Source of the DNA: an uncultured Oscillospiraceae bacterium
GTDB taxonomy: Bacteria; Bacillota; Clostridia; Oscillospirales; Oscillospiraceae
Assembly (NCBI GenBank): GCA_934573935.1
Contig: CAKTMO010000030.1
Coordinates: forward strand, 1-15,809
Reading direction: 5' to 3'
Length of the DNA: 15,809 nt
Every line of letters starts with the position of its first letter. The stretch's first letter is position 1. The position numbers were made by a program, and so were the translations under genes. Positions 1 to 6,405 of this stretch are shown in pieces. The notes beneath the pieces are model-generated. The model was given only the letters and a program-made list of their open reading frames with translations. It was not told the origin of the DNA and ran no database searches.

Positions 1-1
1 C

Positions 2-844
2 CTGGTGGCCTGCGGCGGCGGTAATAACGCTGCTGACAACAACAACGCAAACGGCGACGCCGCCAACACCGACGAGTCTCTGGTGGTTCTGGAGAACGTG
101 GTGGACTGGGGCGAGACCGAGCCTTACCGTGTTCTGGTGCAGAAGGGCGACCCCAAGGGCCTGCTGGAGGGCATCAACAAGGCCATCGCTGAGCTGACCG
201 CCAACGACGGCGCCCTGATCAAGGAGATCGAGAACAAGGTCGCCTCTCAGGAGACCTACACCCCCGACGCCGTGTCCTCTGACCTGGCTCCCACTGATGA
301 CGCCGCCGCTTCCAGCGACAAGCCCGTCCTGGTGCTGGGCACCAGCCCCGACTATCCTCCCTATGAGTTCTTTGCCGATGCCGCTATGACCGAGTATGCC
401 GGTATCGATGTGGAGGTCGCCAAGTACATCGCCGACTCCATGGGCATGGAGCTGCAAATCGAGTCCATGAACTTCGATAACCTGGTCACCTCTCTGAGCA
501 ACGGTGACTTCGACATGGTGCTGGCCGCCTGCGAGTACACCGAAGAGCGTGCCCTGGCCTGCGACTTCTCCGATCCCTACTACACCGACCTGCCTCCCGT
601 CATCCTGGTGAAGGCTTCCGACGCTGACAAGTACAAGACCGTGGACGATATCAACCAGGCTTCCGTCATCATCGGCGCCCAGAAGAACACCACCAAGGCT
701 ATGGCCACCGCCGATATGTTCCCCGAGGCTGCCAACGGCATGGTGCTGGAGTCCCTGGTCCCCACCCTGGTCACCGAGCTGAAGAACGGCACCATCGACC
801 TGCTGGTGCTGGACGGCAACGTGGGCCTGAGCTACGTTGGCTGA
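2..844 (+). CDS. Amino acid ABC transporter substrate-binding lipoprotein, 5' partial, circularly permuted SBP_bac_3 fold
   Basis: Extracellular lipid-anchored receptor delivering a polar amino acid to the permease and ATPase that follow. The window opens inside the lipobox (L-V-A-C, Cys at 11-13); the signal peptide lies off the left edge. After a Gly/Asn/Ala-rich linker comes a segment (about 77-247) with SLVVLENV, YRVLVQKGDPKGLLEGINKA and a final helix, which in this family is the C-terminal end. An acidic, Ser/Ala/Pro-rich linker follows (248-322). Then the usual N-terminal start appears (PVLVLGTSPDYPPYEFF, from 323), continuing through GIDVEVAKYIA, the ligand-carboxylate Arg in TEERA, GAQKNTTKA and the amine-binding Asp in LVLDGNVG. 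The gene stops at SYVG, where family members normally continue. All expected pieces are present once, in rotated order. The 845-938 gap shows no coding remnant. The transporter role is firm. The permutation is read directly, but an assembly rearrangement is not excluded. Ligand specificity is unknown. Confidence 0.88.
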   Translation: MVACGGGNNAADNNNANGDAANTDESLVVLENVVDWGETEPYRVLVQKGDPKGLLEGINKAIAELTANDGALIKEIENKVASQETYTPDAVSSDLAPTDDAAASSDKPVLVLGTSPDYPPYEFFADAAMTEYAGIDVEVAKYIADSMGMELQIESMNFDNLVTSLSNGDFDMVLAACEYTEERALACDFSDPYYTDLPPVILVKASDADKYKTVDDINQASVIIGAQKNTTKAMATADMFPEAANGMVLESLVPTLVTELKNGTIDLLVLDGNVGLSYVG

Positions 845-867
845 TAACCCCGTGATCTTACCGCAAA

Positions 868-900
868 CGTGCAGAGCCTCGGCTTTGCACGCTTGCGTGC
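868..900 (+). other. Overlapping intercistronic hairpins between binding-protein and permease genes
   Basis: CGTGCAGAGCC (868-878) pairs with GGCTTTGCACG (881-891) with one G-T wobble. The second arm also forms GCACGC (887-892) with GCGTGC (895-900), so the two stems exclude each other. No T-run follows, so this is not a standard terminator. Hairpins after binding-protein genes often stabilise the upstream message and set the protein ratio; that role here is inference. Confidence 0.45.
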
Positions 901-938
901 GCTTTAGGCCCCAGAACATGTGAAAGGATGCTTCGTCT

Positions 939-1670
939 ATGTCGTGGAATGATCTGTTTGTGAATATGGACAACACAAACTTCTTCAATTTCTCGTTCCT
1001 GCCCAAGTATGGTTCCGCCTTTGTCCGAGGCTTTGAATATACGCTGCTGCTGGCTGTGGTCTCCGTGCTGCTGGCGGTGATCCCCGCTCTGCTGCTGGCT
1101 ATGATGCGCCTCAGCAAGGTCAAGCCCATCAAATGGTTTGCCGGCGCGTACATCGCGGTGTTCCGCTCCACCCCCATGCTGGTGCAGTTGTCCATCATCT
1201 ACTTCGGACTGTTCCACTACATCACGTTGCCCCGCACGTTGCTGTTCGGTTTCATCGCCATCAACCGCTTTATCCCCGGTGTGGTGGCTCTGGCTCTGAA
1301 CAGCTCCGCCTATGTGGCTGAGATCTTCCGCGCCGGTATTCTGGCGGTGGATAAGGGCCAGACCGAGGCCGCCCGCTCCCTGGGCCTGTCCGGCTGGCAG
1401 TCCATGCGCCTGGTGGTGCTGCCCCAGGCCATCAAGAACGTGCTGCCCGCCCTGGCCAACGAGGTGGTCACCATGGTGAAGGAGTCCTCCATCTGCTCCG
1501 TGCTGGGCATGGCGGAGATTATGTATACCGCCCAGACCGTCTCCGGTAACTCGTATATCACGCTGGCCCCCTATGTATTGGCCGCGCTGGTGTACTTCTG
1601 CATCAACTATCCCGCCTCCAAGGGTATCGAGGCCATCGAAAGGAGAATGCGTCGTGGCGACAAACAATAA
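939..1670 (+). CDS. Amino acid ABC transporter permease (HisM/GlnP type)
   Basis: Inner-membrane subunit forming the translocation path for a polar amino acid, working with the upstream binding protein and downstream ATPase. The 243-residue length is typical. Hydrophobic segments include residues about 32-56, 66-90 and 100-122, with more towards the C-terminus. The cytoplasmic EAA loop that docks on the ATPase is clear at residues 143-162 ([20 protein letters not shown], matching EAA-G-I-LP). The early segment [15 protein letters not shown] is the usual start of this family. AAAGGA at 923-928 is the ribosome site for the ATG. Its last 17 bases overlap the start of the ATPase gene, indicating translational coupling. 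Confidence 0.95.
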   Translation: MSWNDLFVNMDNTNFFNFSFLPKYGSAFVRGFEYTLLLAVVSVLLAVIPALLLAMMRLSKVKPIKWFAGAYIAVFRSTPMLVQLSIIYFGLFHYITLPRTLLFGFIAINRFIPGVVALALNSSAYVAEIFRAGILAVDKGQTEAARSLGLSGWQSMRLVVLPQAIKNVLPALANEVVTMVKESSICSVLGMAEIMYTAQTVSGNSYITLAPYVLAALVYFCINYPASKGIEAIERRMRRGDKQ

Positions 1671-2403
1671 CGTGCTGATCTCCGTCCAGCATCTGGTGAA
1701 GGAGTATAATCACGGCGCCGTTCACGCCCTGAACGACTGTGATCTGGATATCAAGCGGGGCGAGGTGGTGGCCATCATCGGTCCCTCCGGCAGCGGCAAA
1801 TCCACCCTGCTGCGCAGCCTGAACCTGCTGGAGCAGCCCACCTCCGGCGCCATCTACTTTGACGGCGTGGATCTGGCCAGCAAGTCGGTGAATATCGACC
1901 GGCACCGCCAGAAGATGGGCATGGTGTTCCAGCACTTCAACCTCTTTCCCCATAAAACGGTGCTGCAGAATATCACCATGGCTCCCGTTACCCTGAAGAA
2001 AAAGACCGCCGCCGAGGCGGAGACCCAGGCCCGTGCTCTGCTGGAGCGCATCGGCCTGGCCGATAAGGCCGACGAATATCCCAATATGCTCTCCGGCGGC
2101 CAGAAGCAGCGTATCGCCATTGTCCGCGCCTTGGCCATGGACCCCGAGGTCATGCTCTTCGACGAGCCCACCTCCGCCCTGGACCCCGAAATGGTGGGCG
2201 AGGTGCTGGATCTCATGCGGGATCTGGCGAAGGACGGCATGACCATGGCCGTCGTCACCCACGAAATGGGCTTCGCCCGCGAGGTGGCCGACCGCGTGGT
2301 CTTCATGGCCGACGGCAAGATCCTGGAGGAAGGCGCCCCCGCAGACCTGTTCGACCACCCCAAAGACCCCCGCCTGCAGGATTTCCTCAGCAAAGTCTTA
2401 TAA
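1654..2403 (+). CDS. Amino acid ABC transporter ATP-binding protein (GlnQ/HisP type)
   Basis: Cytoplasmic ATPase that powers the amino acid importer; 249 residues, usual length. Walker [10 protein letters not shown] (43-51), Q-loop Gln in VFQHFNLFP (about 93), signature LSGGQ (146-150), Walker B VMLFDEP (166-172) followed by TSALDPE, and the switch His in VTHEMG (203). I chose the GTG at 1654 because AAGGAG (1640-1645) sits 8 bases upstream and the protein then starts as relatives do. The frame is open further upstream, from 1573, but that stretch lies inside the permease gene and is not family-like. The gene overlaps the permease by 17 bases and is followed directly by a terminator, so it ends the operon. 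Confidence 0.96.
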   Translation: MATNNNVLISVQHLVKEYNHGAVHALNDCDLDIKRGEVVAIIGPSGSGKSTLLRSLNLLEQPTSGAIYFDGVDLASKSVNIDRHRQKMGMVFQHFNLFPHKTVLQNITMAPVTLKKKTAAEAETQARALLERIGLADKADEYPNMLSGGQKQRIAIVRALAMDPEVMLFDEPTSALDPEMVGEVLDLMRDLAKDGMTMAVVTHEMGFAREVADRVVFMADGKILEEGAPADLFDHPKDPRLQDFLSKVL

Positions 2404-2431
2404 AAAAAGCACCCGCAAGGGTGTTTTTTTT
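2402..2431 (+). terminator. Rho-independent terminator after the amino acid ABC operon
   Basis: Stem CACCC (2410-2414), loop GCAA, GGGTG (2419-2423), flanked by an A-run before and eight T after. The A/T runs lengthen the stem and make it potentially bidirectional. It begins immediately after the ATPase stop codon. Confidence 0.88.
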
Positions 2432-2475
2432 CACGGGCGGCCCCGTCCCACGAAAATTTGACCGTCACACCCTCT

Positions 2476-2514
2476 GTAGGGGGCGGCGTCCCCGACGCCC
2501 CGCCGTTGAACGCA
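2476..2514 (+). repeat. Single dispersed repeat unit, GTAGGG...GAACGCA family (diverged copy)
   Basis: Starts GTAGGGGGCGGCGTCCCCGA and ends GTTGAACGCA. It shares the GTAGGG start and GAACGCA end with the tandem array at 8291-8816 and contains the self-complementary pair GGCGTC/GACGCC. A short GGGGC-TCT-GCCCC hairpin follows near 2530-2545. Function unknown; units of this kind look like a genome-wide palindromic repeat family. Confidence 0.7.
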
Positions 2515-2580
2515 GAGGGCACGTTAAAAAAGGGGCTCTGCCCCTCCCGACCAATAACCGAAAAGACACATTAAAAATCC

Positions 2581-2620
2581 GTAGGGCGGGGTGCCCTCAC
2601 CCCGCCGCACGGTAAACGCA
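2581..2620 (+). repeat. Single dispersed repeat unit, GTAGGGCGGGGTG...AACGCA family
   Basis: Nearly identical to the first half of the tandem unit at 8412 (one difference in GGTAAACGCA versus GGTGAACGCA). It contains a 9-bp palindromic stem GGCGGGGTG/CACCCCGCC with loop CCCT. It lies directly before a hairpin element, the same order as at 8775-8940, suggesting that the two repeat types travel or are maintained together. Confidence 0.8.
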
Positions 2621-2627
2621 CCCCAAG

Positions 2628-2733
2628 CCTCCCTCTGTGAGGGAGGTGGCAGCTACGGCGGCATAGCCGCCGAGATCGCGGCTAAAAACATGCCACCGGC
2701 ATGTTTTCTTCACGCCGCGACGGAGGGATTGTC
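2628..2733 (+). repeat. Three-hairpin dispersed element, copy 1
   Basis: Three consecutive stems: CCTCCCTC/GAGGGAGG (2628-2646), CGGCGGC/GCCGCCG (2656-2672), and a nested stem with outer arms TCGCGGC (2676-2682)/GCCGCGA (2714-2720) and inner arms CATGCC (2689-2694)/GGCATG (2698-2703) bordered by A- and T-runs. It ends CGGAGGGATTGTC. Copies at 8845-8952 and 8986-9051 keep the folds while changing paired bases. It resembles a small non-autonomous mobile repeat; the inner stem plus T-run could also end transcription on either strand. Confidence 0.75.
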
Positions 2734-2816
2734 CCCCACGAATCCGTCAAATCCCACAACACTCCAACCGCAAATTTGTGCAAAACGTAGAACCCACCAA
2801 AAATTCCCGAAAAAGC

Positions 2817-2844
2817 GTGACTTTTCTCCGCACCATGCTATAAT
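2817..2844 (+). promoter_or_regulatory. Sigma-A type promoter for the surface protein gene
   Basis: -35 GTGACT (2817-2822), 16-base spacer, -10 TATAAT (2839-2844) preceded by TG at 2836-2837, an extended -10. The predicted start is near 2851, giving a leader of about 90 bases. Confidence 0.7.
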
Positions 2845-2857
2845 CAAACATGTATCA

Positions 2858-2904
2858 AACGGCCCATGGGCCGTTGCCGTTTCAATTTCCAATTGATTGA
2901 AACG
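2858..2904 (+). promoter_or_regulatory. Perfect 18-bp palindrome and second stem-loop in the leader of the surface protein gene
   Basis: AACGGCCCATGGGCCGTT (2858-2875) is a perfect palindrome beginning about 7 bases after the predicted transcription start. It is followed by CGTTTCAAT (2878-2886) pairing with ATTGAAACG (2896-2904). In DNA it could be an operator; in RNA two stacked 5' hairpins could stabilise the message. Neither is proven. Confidence 0.55.
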
Positions 2905-2941
2905 AGCCGGATATCAAAAAATTTGAAAGGGAGAACCAATC

Positions 2942-4447
2942 ATGAAGAAGATCCTAAGTGTCCTTCTGGCCCTGGTCATGGCCCTGAGCCTCACCACCCT
3001 GGCCTGGGCGACGGCCATGTCCAACAATTACGTGACCATTGAACTGTCCTATGGCAGCAACGTGGCAGCGGAAGATGTCACCGCGGCCAAGGCATTGTAT
3101 GAAAACCAGCAATATGCCACCTGCAAAGAGGCCAACGAAGCCTATATGGCTCTGTTCGGCGTAACCTGGGTCCCCAGAGAGGGCGGCAATCCTTATCTGA
3201 ATGTGACGGATCACAACGCCCCTCTTTACAAATATGCAGGCACCTCCGGCTCCGTCACCGAAGTCAGATTCTATATCCACGGCACGCTGGATGGCTTTAC
3301 TTCTCTGCTTTCCGACGGCAACCAGATCGACTGTACCGTGGGCGGCAATCACCAGATCTTCCGTACCAGCTACAGCATCATCGGCGTGAACAACGCGGAT
3401 GGCAGCAAGGCGAAGCTGACGAACGGCGATGTGCAGGCCTACGTGGCCGGCGGCTATGGCAGCGGCAATCTGTTCACCACCTCCGGCAAGCTGACCATTG
3501 ATAATATTGAATTCACCAACACCGACAAAACGAAGGTGGGCGCTTCCGCCTCTGTGGATTCCAACGTACCGGATAAGGTGGTCTTCTCTGCCGAAATGGA
3601 GATCAAAAACTGTATCTTCCATGGCCGCCTGTATGTCTATGATAACTTTGAAAATCAGGGCAAAATGACTTATAACATCCACGATAACGTCTTTGACGGC
3701 AGCAACTATTCCGGCGACGACAATGCTTACCCCATCTTTGCCCAGTGCAGAGGCGGCAATACCCTTATCATCAAAGGTAACCAGATCAGCGGCTTTGCCC
3801 GCGGCATCAACATCGACAACCCCAATATCAACGCCGTCATCGAGGGCAATGAGATCTCCATCACCAATCCTGGCCGCGCCTGCATCCAACTCAGCAGCCT
3901 CGCCAGTGCCGAGGTCACCAACAACAAGCTGAACCTCACCGGCGGCAATGCCATTACCCTCCACAAAAATCTATTGGCCCTCTCCGCCGCCCCCACCATC
4001 AGCATCACCGGCAATACCATCACCGGCACCGGCTATTTCATCTATGATGACGCCACGGCAAATGGCAAGGTATTCACTCAGGACAACCTGACCCTGACCG
4101 TCAACGGCAACACCATCCCCGGCACCGTGAAAACCACCAAGGGAATTAAGGGCACCACAATTGTGGAAAACTCCGGTTACGTGAAGGCGGCAGTGGAAGC
4201 CAATGTTCCGCCCACGCCCCCCGTCACCCCCGTTGACCCCACCCCCGATCCCGAGCCCGCCGCCCCCGCCCATACCAACCGCCGCTATCCCGCGACGACC
4301 ACTACCACCACCACCGAGACCCCTGAAAAGGGCAATGACGTTACCTCCGCCAAGACCTTTGACGCCGGTATCGCCCTCTACATCGGCCTCAGCGCCCTCT
4401 CCCTCTCCGGCAGCGCCGTGCTGATGGGCAGGAAAAAGGAATTCTAA
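2942..4447 (+). CDS. Secreted surface protein with right-handed beta-helix-like repeats and C-terminal membrane anchor
   Basis: Probably exported and held at the cell surface; substrate unknown. Signal peptide at residues 1-23 (MKKILSVLLALVMALSLTTL core, cleavage near AWA). Roughly residues 160-400 carry recurrent Asn/Gly-rich turns (IKGNQISGF, IEGNEISIT, VTNNKLNLT, ITGNTITGT, VNGNTI), the pattern of parallel beta-helix proteins of the pectate-lyase/polysaccharide-binding type. Then comes a Pro-rich stalk (PPTPPVTPVDPTPDPEP), RRYPA with a run of Thr, and a last hydrophobic segment beginning KTFDAGIALYIG and ending GRKKEF. No LPXTG motif is seen, so sortase attachment is uncertain. AAGGGA (2927-2932) precedes the ATG. 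It is a single-gene unit between its own promoter and a terminator. I could not align catalytic residues, so an enzymatic role is not claimed; an adhesin or glycan-binding protein is equally possible. Confidence 0.82.
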   Translation: MKKILSVLLALVMALSLTTLAWATAMSNNYVTIELSYGSNVAAEDVTAAKALYENQQYATCKEANEAYMALFGVTWVPREGGNPYLNVTDHNAPLYKYAGTSGSVTEVRFYIHGTLDGFTSLLSDGNQIDCTVGGNHQIFRTSYSIIGVNNADGSKAKLTNGDVQAYVAGGYGSGNLFTTSGKLTIDNIEFTNTDKTKVGASASVDSNVPDKVVFSAEMEIKNCIFHGRLYVYDNFENQGKMTYNIHDNVFDGSNYSGDDNAYPIFAQCRGGNTLIIKGNQISGFARGINIDNPNINAVIEGNEISITNPGRACIQLSSLASAEVTNNKLNLTGGNAITLHKNLLALSAAPTISITGNTITGTGYFIYDDATANGKVFTQDNLTLTVNGNTIPGTVKTTKGIKGTTIVENSGYVKAAVEANVPPTPPVTPVDPTPDPEPAAPAHTNRRYPATTTTTTTETPEKGNDVTSAKTFDAGIALYIGLSALSLSGSAVLMGRKKEF

Positions 4448-4455
4448 AACCCAAC

Positions 4456-4487
4456 AAAAAAGAGACGCCTTCCGGCGTCTCTTTTTT
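4456..4487. terminator. Bidirectional terminator between convergent genes
   Basis: AGAGACGCC (4461-4469), loop TTCC, GGCGTCTCT (4474-4482), with an A-run before and a T-run after. It can serve the surface protein gene (+) and the DUF1836 gene (-), which ends at 4494. Confidence 0.92.
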
Positions 4488-4493
4488 CATCGC

Positions 4494-5108
4494 TCAAGTC
4501 TCCGGCTCCCACAGCGCCACCGCTTCGTCGCTGTAGGGCATCTCCTGCAGATCCAGCAGCTTGGTGGTCAGCAGGCGGGAGAAGTTGGTCATCACCGCCG
4601 TGGACAGCACGAAGCCGTTGACCACCGGCACATCCACCGCCTCCGATTCCAGCAGCTGCGCCGCCATCCCCTCCACCATGGAGATAAAGATCCCCGCCGA
4701 GTCGCTGTACTGCCGCACAAACTCCTCATAGGTGCTCTTTACCTCGTCCTCCGTCAGCCCGTTGGGCAGGATCTTCTGGATCTCCGACATGGTCAGGCTC
4801 TGCTTCAGGGCGCAGATCATGATCAGATACGCGATGTGAACGCGGTGATACTTCTTCTTCTCCGGCGCGGGCATCAGCTTCATGCGCACATAGTTGTTGA
4901 TGGCGCTGGTGGTGATGATCTGCTCCTCCTTTTCCTTCTCCTTCTTGGGCAAAAAGGGCAGATACCGGCTCAGCAGCGTCAGCACCTGATCCATATACAG
5001 CCCCAGCGTGGGGATCTGCTCCCAGGTGGGCAGCTGATAGCGCTGCAAATAGTGGCTCCACCGCCGCAGCTTTCCGGCCACCAGTCGGGGATCATACATT
5101 TCTGGCAT
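4494..5108 (-). CDS. DUF1836 domain protein, probable DNA-binding regulator
   Basis: 204 residues from the chosen start. The centre matches my memory of DUF1836: LPTWEQIPTLGLYMDQVLTL, then ITTSAINNYVRMKLMPAPEK and KKYHRVHIAYLIMICALKQS, followed by MSEIQKIL. The AINNYVR...HRVHIAYLI part resembles a MerR-type winged-helix DNA-binding domain, so a transcription regulator is plausible but not established. A Lys/Glu-rich stretch (PKKEKEKEEQ) sits before the putative helix-turn-helix. I start at the ATG at 5108, preceded by a GGAAGAGAG stretch; the frame is open up to 5174, but the added residues (MLVFFNSICY...) overlap the promoter. It is divergent from the DegV gene and may control itself or that neighbour (inference). 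Confidence 0.82.
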   Translation of the reverse strand: MPEMYDPRLVAGKLRRWSHYLQRYQLPTWEQIPTLGLYMDQVLTLLSRYLPFLPKKEKEKEEQIITTSAINNYVRMKLMPAPEKKKYHRVHIAYLIMICALKQSLTMSEIQKILPNGLTEDEVKSTYEEFVRQYSDSAGIFISMVEGMAAQLLESEAVDVPVVNGFVLSTAVMTNFSRLLTTKLLDLQEMPYSDEAVALWEPET

Positions 5109-5141
5109 ATCTTTTTCTCTCTTCCGCGTGTATTTGATGAA

Positions 5142-5170
5142 AGTATAACATATACTGTTGAAAAAGACAA
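5142..5170 (-). promoter_or_regulatory. Promoter for the DUF1836 gene
   Basis: On the minus strand: -35 TTGTCT (5170-5165), 17-base spacer, -10 TATACT (5147-5142) with TG one base before it (extended -10). Lies back-to-back with the DegV promoter. Confidence 0.65.
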
Positions 5171-5189
5171 GCAAAACTGTTGTACCCTA

Positions 5190-5217
5190 TTGACACCGCC
5201 CGAAAACCCGATATAAT
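5190..5217 (+). promoter_or_regulatory. Consensus promoter for the DegV-family gene
   Basis: TTGACA (5190-5195), 16-base spacer, TATAAT (5212-5217); both hexamers match consensus exactly. The -35 boxes of this and the divergent promoter are about 20 bp apart. Confidence 0.85.
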
Positions 5218-5252
5218 AATATGCATCATTAGATATAAATGAGGTATCCATC

Positions 5253-6134
5253 ATGTCATTTGCCATTTCCACCGATACATCCGCCAACCTGCCCACCGCC
5301 GAGCTGCAGTGGCACCAGCTGCACCTGCTGCCCTTCTCCTATATCATCGGCGACGTGGCCCACCAGTGCCTGGACCTGACCGCCTTTGACGGCGACGCCT
5401 ACTACGAGTCGCTGCGCCATACCCCCGCCAGCACCTCCATGGTCACGGTGGACCAGTACTGCCGGCTGTGGCAGCCGCTGCTGGAGGCGGGACAGGACGT
5501 GCTGCACGTGTGCATGTCCTCCGGCATCAGCGGCGCCTATCAGTCCGCCATCATCGCCGCCCGCGAGCTGCGTCAGGAGTACCCCCAGCGCCGTCTGGTG
5601 GTGTTCGATACCCGCGCCGCCTCGCTGGGCGAGGGCATCCAGGTGCTCCACGCCGCCACCTGCCGCGAGGCGGGCTACTCTCTGGACGCCACCGTGCGGG
5701 AGCTGACGGAGCTGCGTCCCCATATCCGCCAGGTGTTCACGGTGGACGACCTGATGCACCTGCGCCGCGGCGGACGGGTATCCGGCGTGGCCGCCGCCGT
5801 AGGCACCGCCCTGCGCATCAAGCCCATCCTGAAGGGGGACGAGGCGGGCCGCATCGTGGTGACCGGCAAGGTGCAGGGCCGCAAGCGTTCTGTCCGCGCC
5901 CTGGCGGAGAACTTCGCCGCCAATGCCGAGCTGCAGGGCCGCTGGCCCGTGGGCATCGCCCACGCCGGCTGCCGCGCCGAGGCGCTGGAGCTGGCCGCTC
6001 TGATCAAGGAGTCCGACCCCAAGGCCCGCGTCATCGTGGTGGACTACGAGCCCGTCACCGGCAGCCACGTGGGCCCCGGCGCGCTGGCCCTGTTCTACGT
6101 GGACAAAGAGCCGTGGCCTTCGGCTATTTGCTGA
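5253..6134 (+). CDS. DegV family fatty-acid-binding protein (FakB-like)
   Basis: Cytoplasmic protein of the DegV fold. Members studied in Gram-positive bacteria (FakB) hold a fatty acid for phosphorylation by FakA and feed phospholipid synthesis; that function is inherited by family only. 293 residues, slightly over the usual 280. Family marks in order: N-terminal ISTDTSANLP, the ligand-loop TSMVT near residue 62, the SSGISGAYQSA segment, DDLMHLRRGGRVSG in the second domain, and the C-terminal VTGSHVGPGALALFY, the most diagnostic. GAGGT (5241-5245) stands 7 bases before the ATG. No clear terminator follows; the cysteine leader promoter begins 43 bases downstream. No fakA-like kinase gene is visible in the window. 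Most genomes carry several degV paralogues, so the fatty acid preferred cannot be stated. Confidence 0.93.
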   Translation: MSFAISTDTSANLPTAELQWHQLHLLPFSYIIGDVAHQCLDLTAFDGDAYYESLRHTPASTSMVTVDQYCRLWQPLLEAGQDVLHVCMSSGISGAYQSAIIAARELRQEYPQRRLVVFDTRAASLGEGIQVLHAATCREAGYSLDATVRELTELRPHIRQVFTVDDLMHLRRGGRVSGVAAAVGTALRIKPILKGDEAGRIVVTGKVQGRKRSVRALAENFAANAELQGRWPVGIAHAGCRAEALELAALIKESDPKARVIVVDYEPVTGSHVGPGALALFYVDKEPWPSAIC

Positions 6135-6177
6135 ATATTTCCCGTTTTCCTCCTGCGGACTTTGTGTGTCCTGCCCA

Positions 6178-6206
6178 TAGACAACGGGAGGCTGTCAGCC
6201 TATACT
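6178..6206 (+). promoter_or_regulatory. Promoter of the cysK-cysE operon leader
   Basis: -35 TAGACA (6178-6183), 17-base spacer, -10 TATACT (6201-6206). Predicted start near 6213, about 26 bases before the leader peptide ATG and 240 before cysK, so the transcript must pass the leader terminator at 6367-6405. Confidence 0.72.
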
Positions 6207-6238
6207 ATCAGTAGGATTTTAGAAAAGGAGATTCCCGT

Positions 6239-6340
6239 ATGATGCTTCGCGCCTGTTGTGAGAGCTGTCTGTCCATGTGTTGCATGGGCACGCTTCGCCG
6301 CGCGCTGGAAGGTCATACGTTTTCCCGCCGTGCCGCATGA
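6239..6340 (+). CDS. Cysteine-rich leader peptide of the cysK-cysE operon (33 aa)
   Basis: A small reading frame too short for routine gene calling: M-M-L-R-A-C-C-E-S-C-L-S-M-C-C-M-G, then a basic tail to TGA at 6338. Five of the first 15 codons are Cys (6254, 6257, 6266, 6278, 6281), including two adjacent pairs. A strong ribosome site AAAGGAG (6224-6230) lies 8 bases before the ATG, and a promoter lies just upstream. A strong terminator lies between it and cysK. Scarcity of charged tRNA-Cys would stall ribosomes on the paired Cys codons. The peptide itself probably has no function. Alternative: a small metal-binding protein, since Cys-rich peptides can bind metals, but the position ahead of a terminator and cysK favours attenuation. 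No T-box consensus is visible in this leader. Confidence 0.82.
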   Translation: MMLRACCESCLSMCCMGTLRRALEGHTFSRRAA

Positions 6341-6385
6341 CAGGCACGAAAGGTGTGTTGATTCACGCAGAGGGTGTATGAGCTT
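6309..6385 (+). promoter_or_regulatory. Candidate antiterminator arms of the cysteine attenuator
   Basis: AAGGTCATACGT (6309-6320), in the distal leader frame, can pair with GTGTATGAGCTT (6374-6385): 11 pairs including two G-U, one G-G mismatch. This would take up half of the terminator's 5' arm and its loop. The same segment (6313-6319) is also fully complementary to CGTATGA (6236-6242) around the leader start codon. The three arms thus allow 1:2 plus terminator, or 2:3 antiterminator. Pairing was worked out by eye; no folding energy was computed. Confidence 0.6.
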
Positions 6386-6405
6386 CATACACCCTCTGCT
6401 TTTTT
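6367..6405 (+). terminator. Leader (attenuator) terminator upstream of cysK
   Basis: GCAGAGGGTGTATG (6367-6380), loop AGCTT, CATACACCCTCTGC (6386-6399), then six T (6400-6405). A perfect 14-bp stem, among the strongest in the window, placed between the Cys-rich leader peptide and cysK and not at the end of an operon. Confidence 0.93.

Noticed and set aside
1573..1653. Upstream extension of the ABC ATPase gene
   Set aside because: The extra 27 codons overlap permease coding sequence and do not resemble ATPase N-termini; GTG at 1654 has the ribosome site.
858..1667. Minus-strand open frame antisense to the permease
   Set aside because: His/Gln/Gly-rich shadow; the permease on the other strand has clear EAA motif and membrane helices.
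2591..2896. Open frame in the intergenic repeat region
   Set aside because: It runs through palindromic repeats and the surface protein promoter, has no ribosome site and no recognisable protein pattern.
5468..6214. Alternative frame over the DegV gene
   Set aside because: Arg/Gly/Pro-rich translation of an out-of-frame GC-rich gene, while the DegV frame carries all family motifs.
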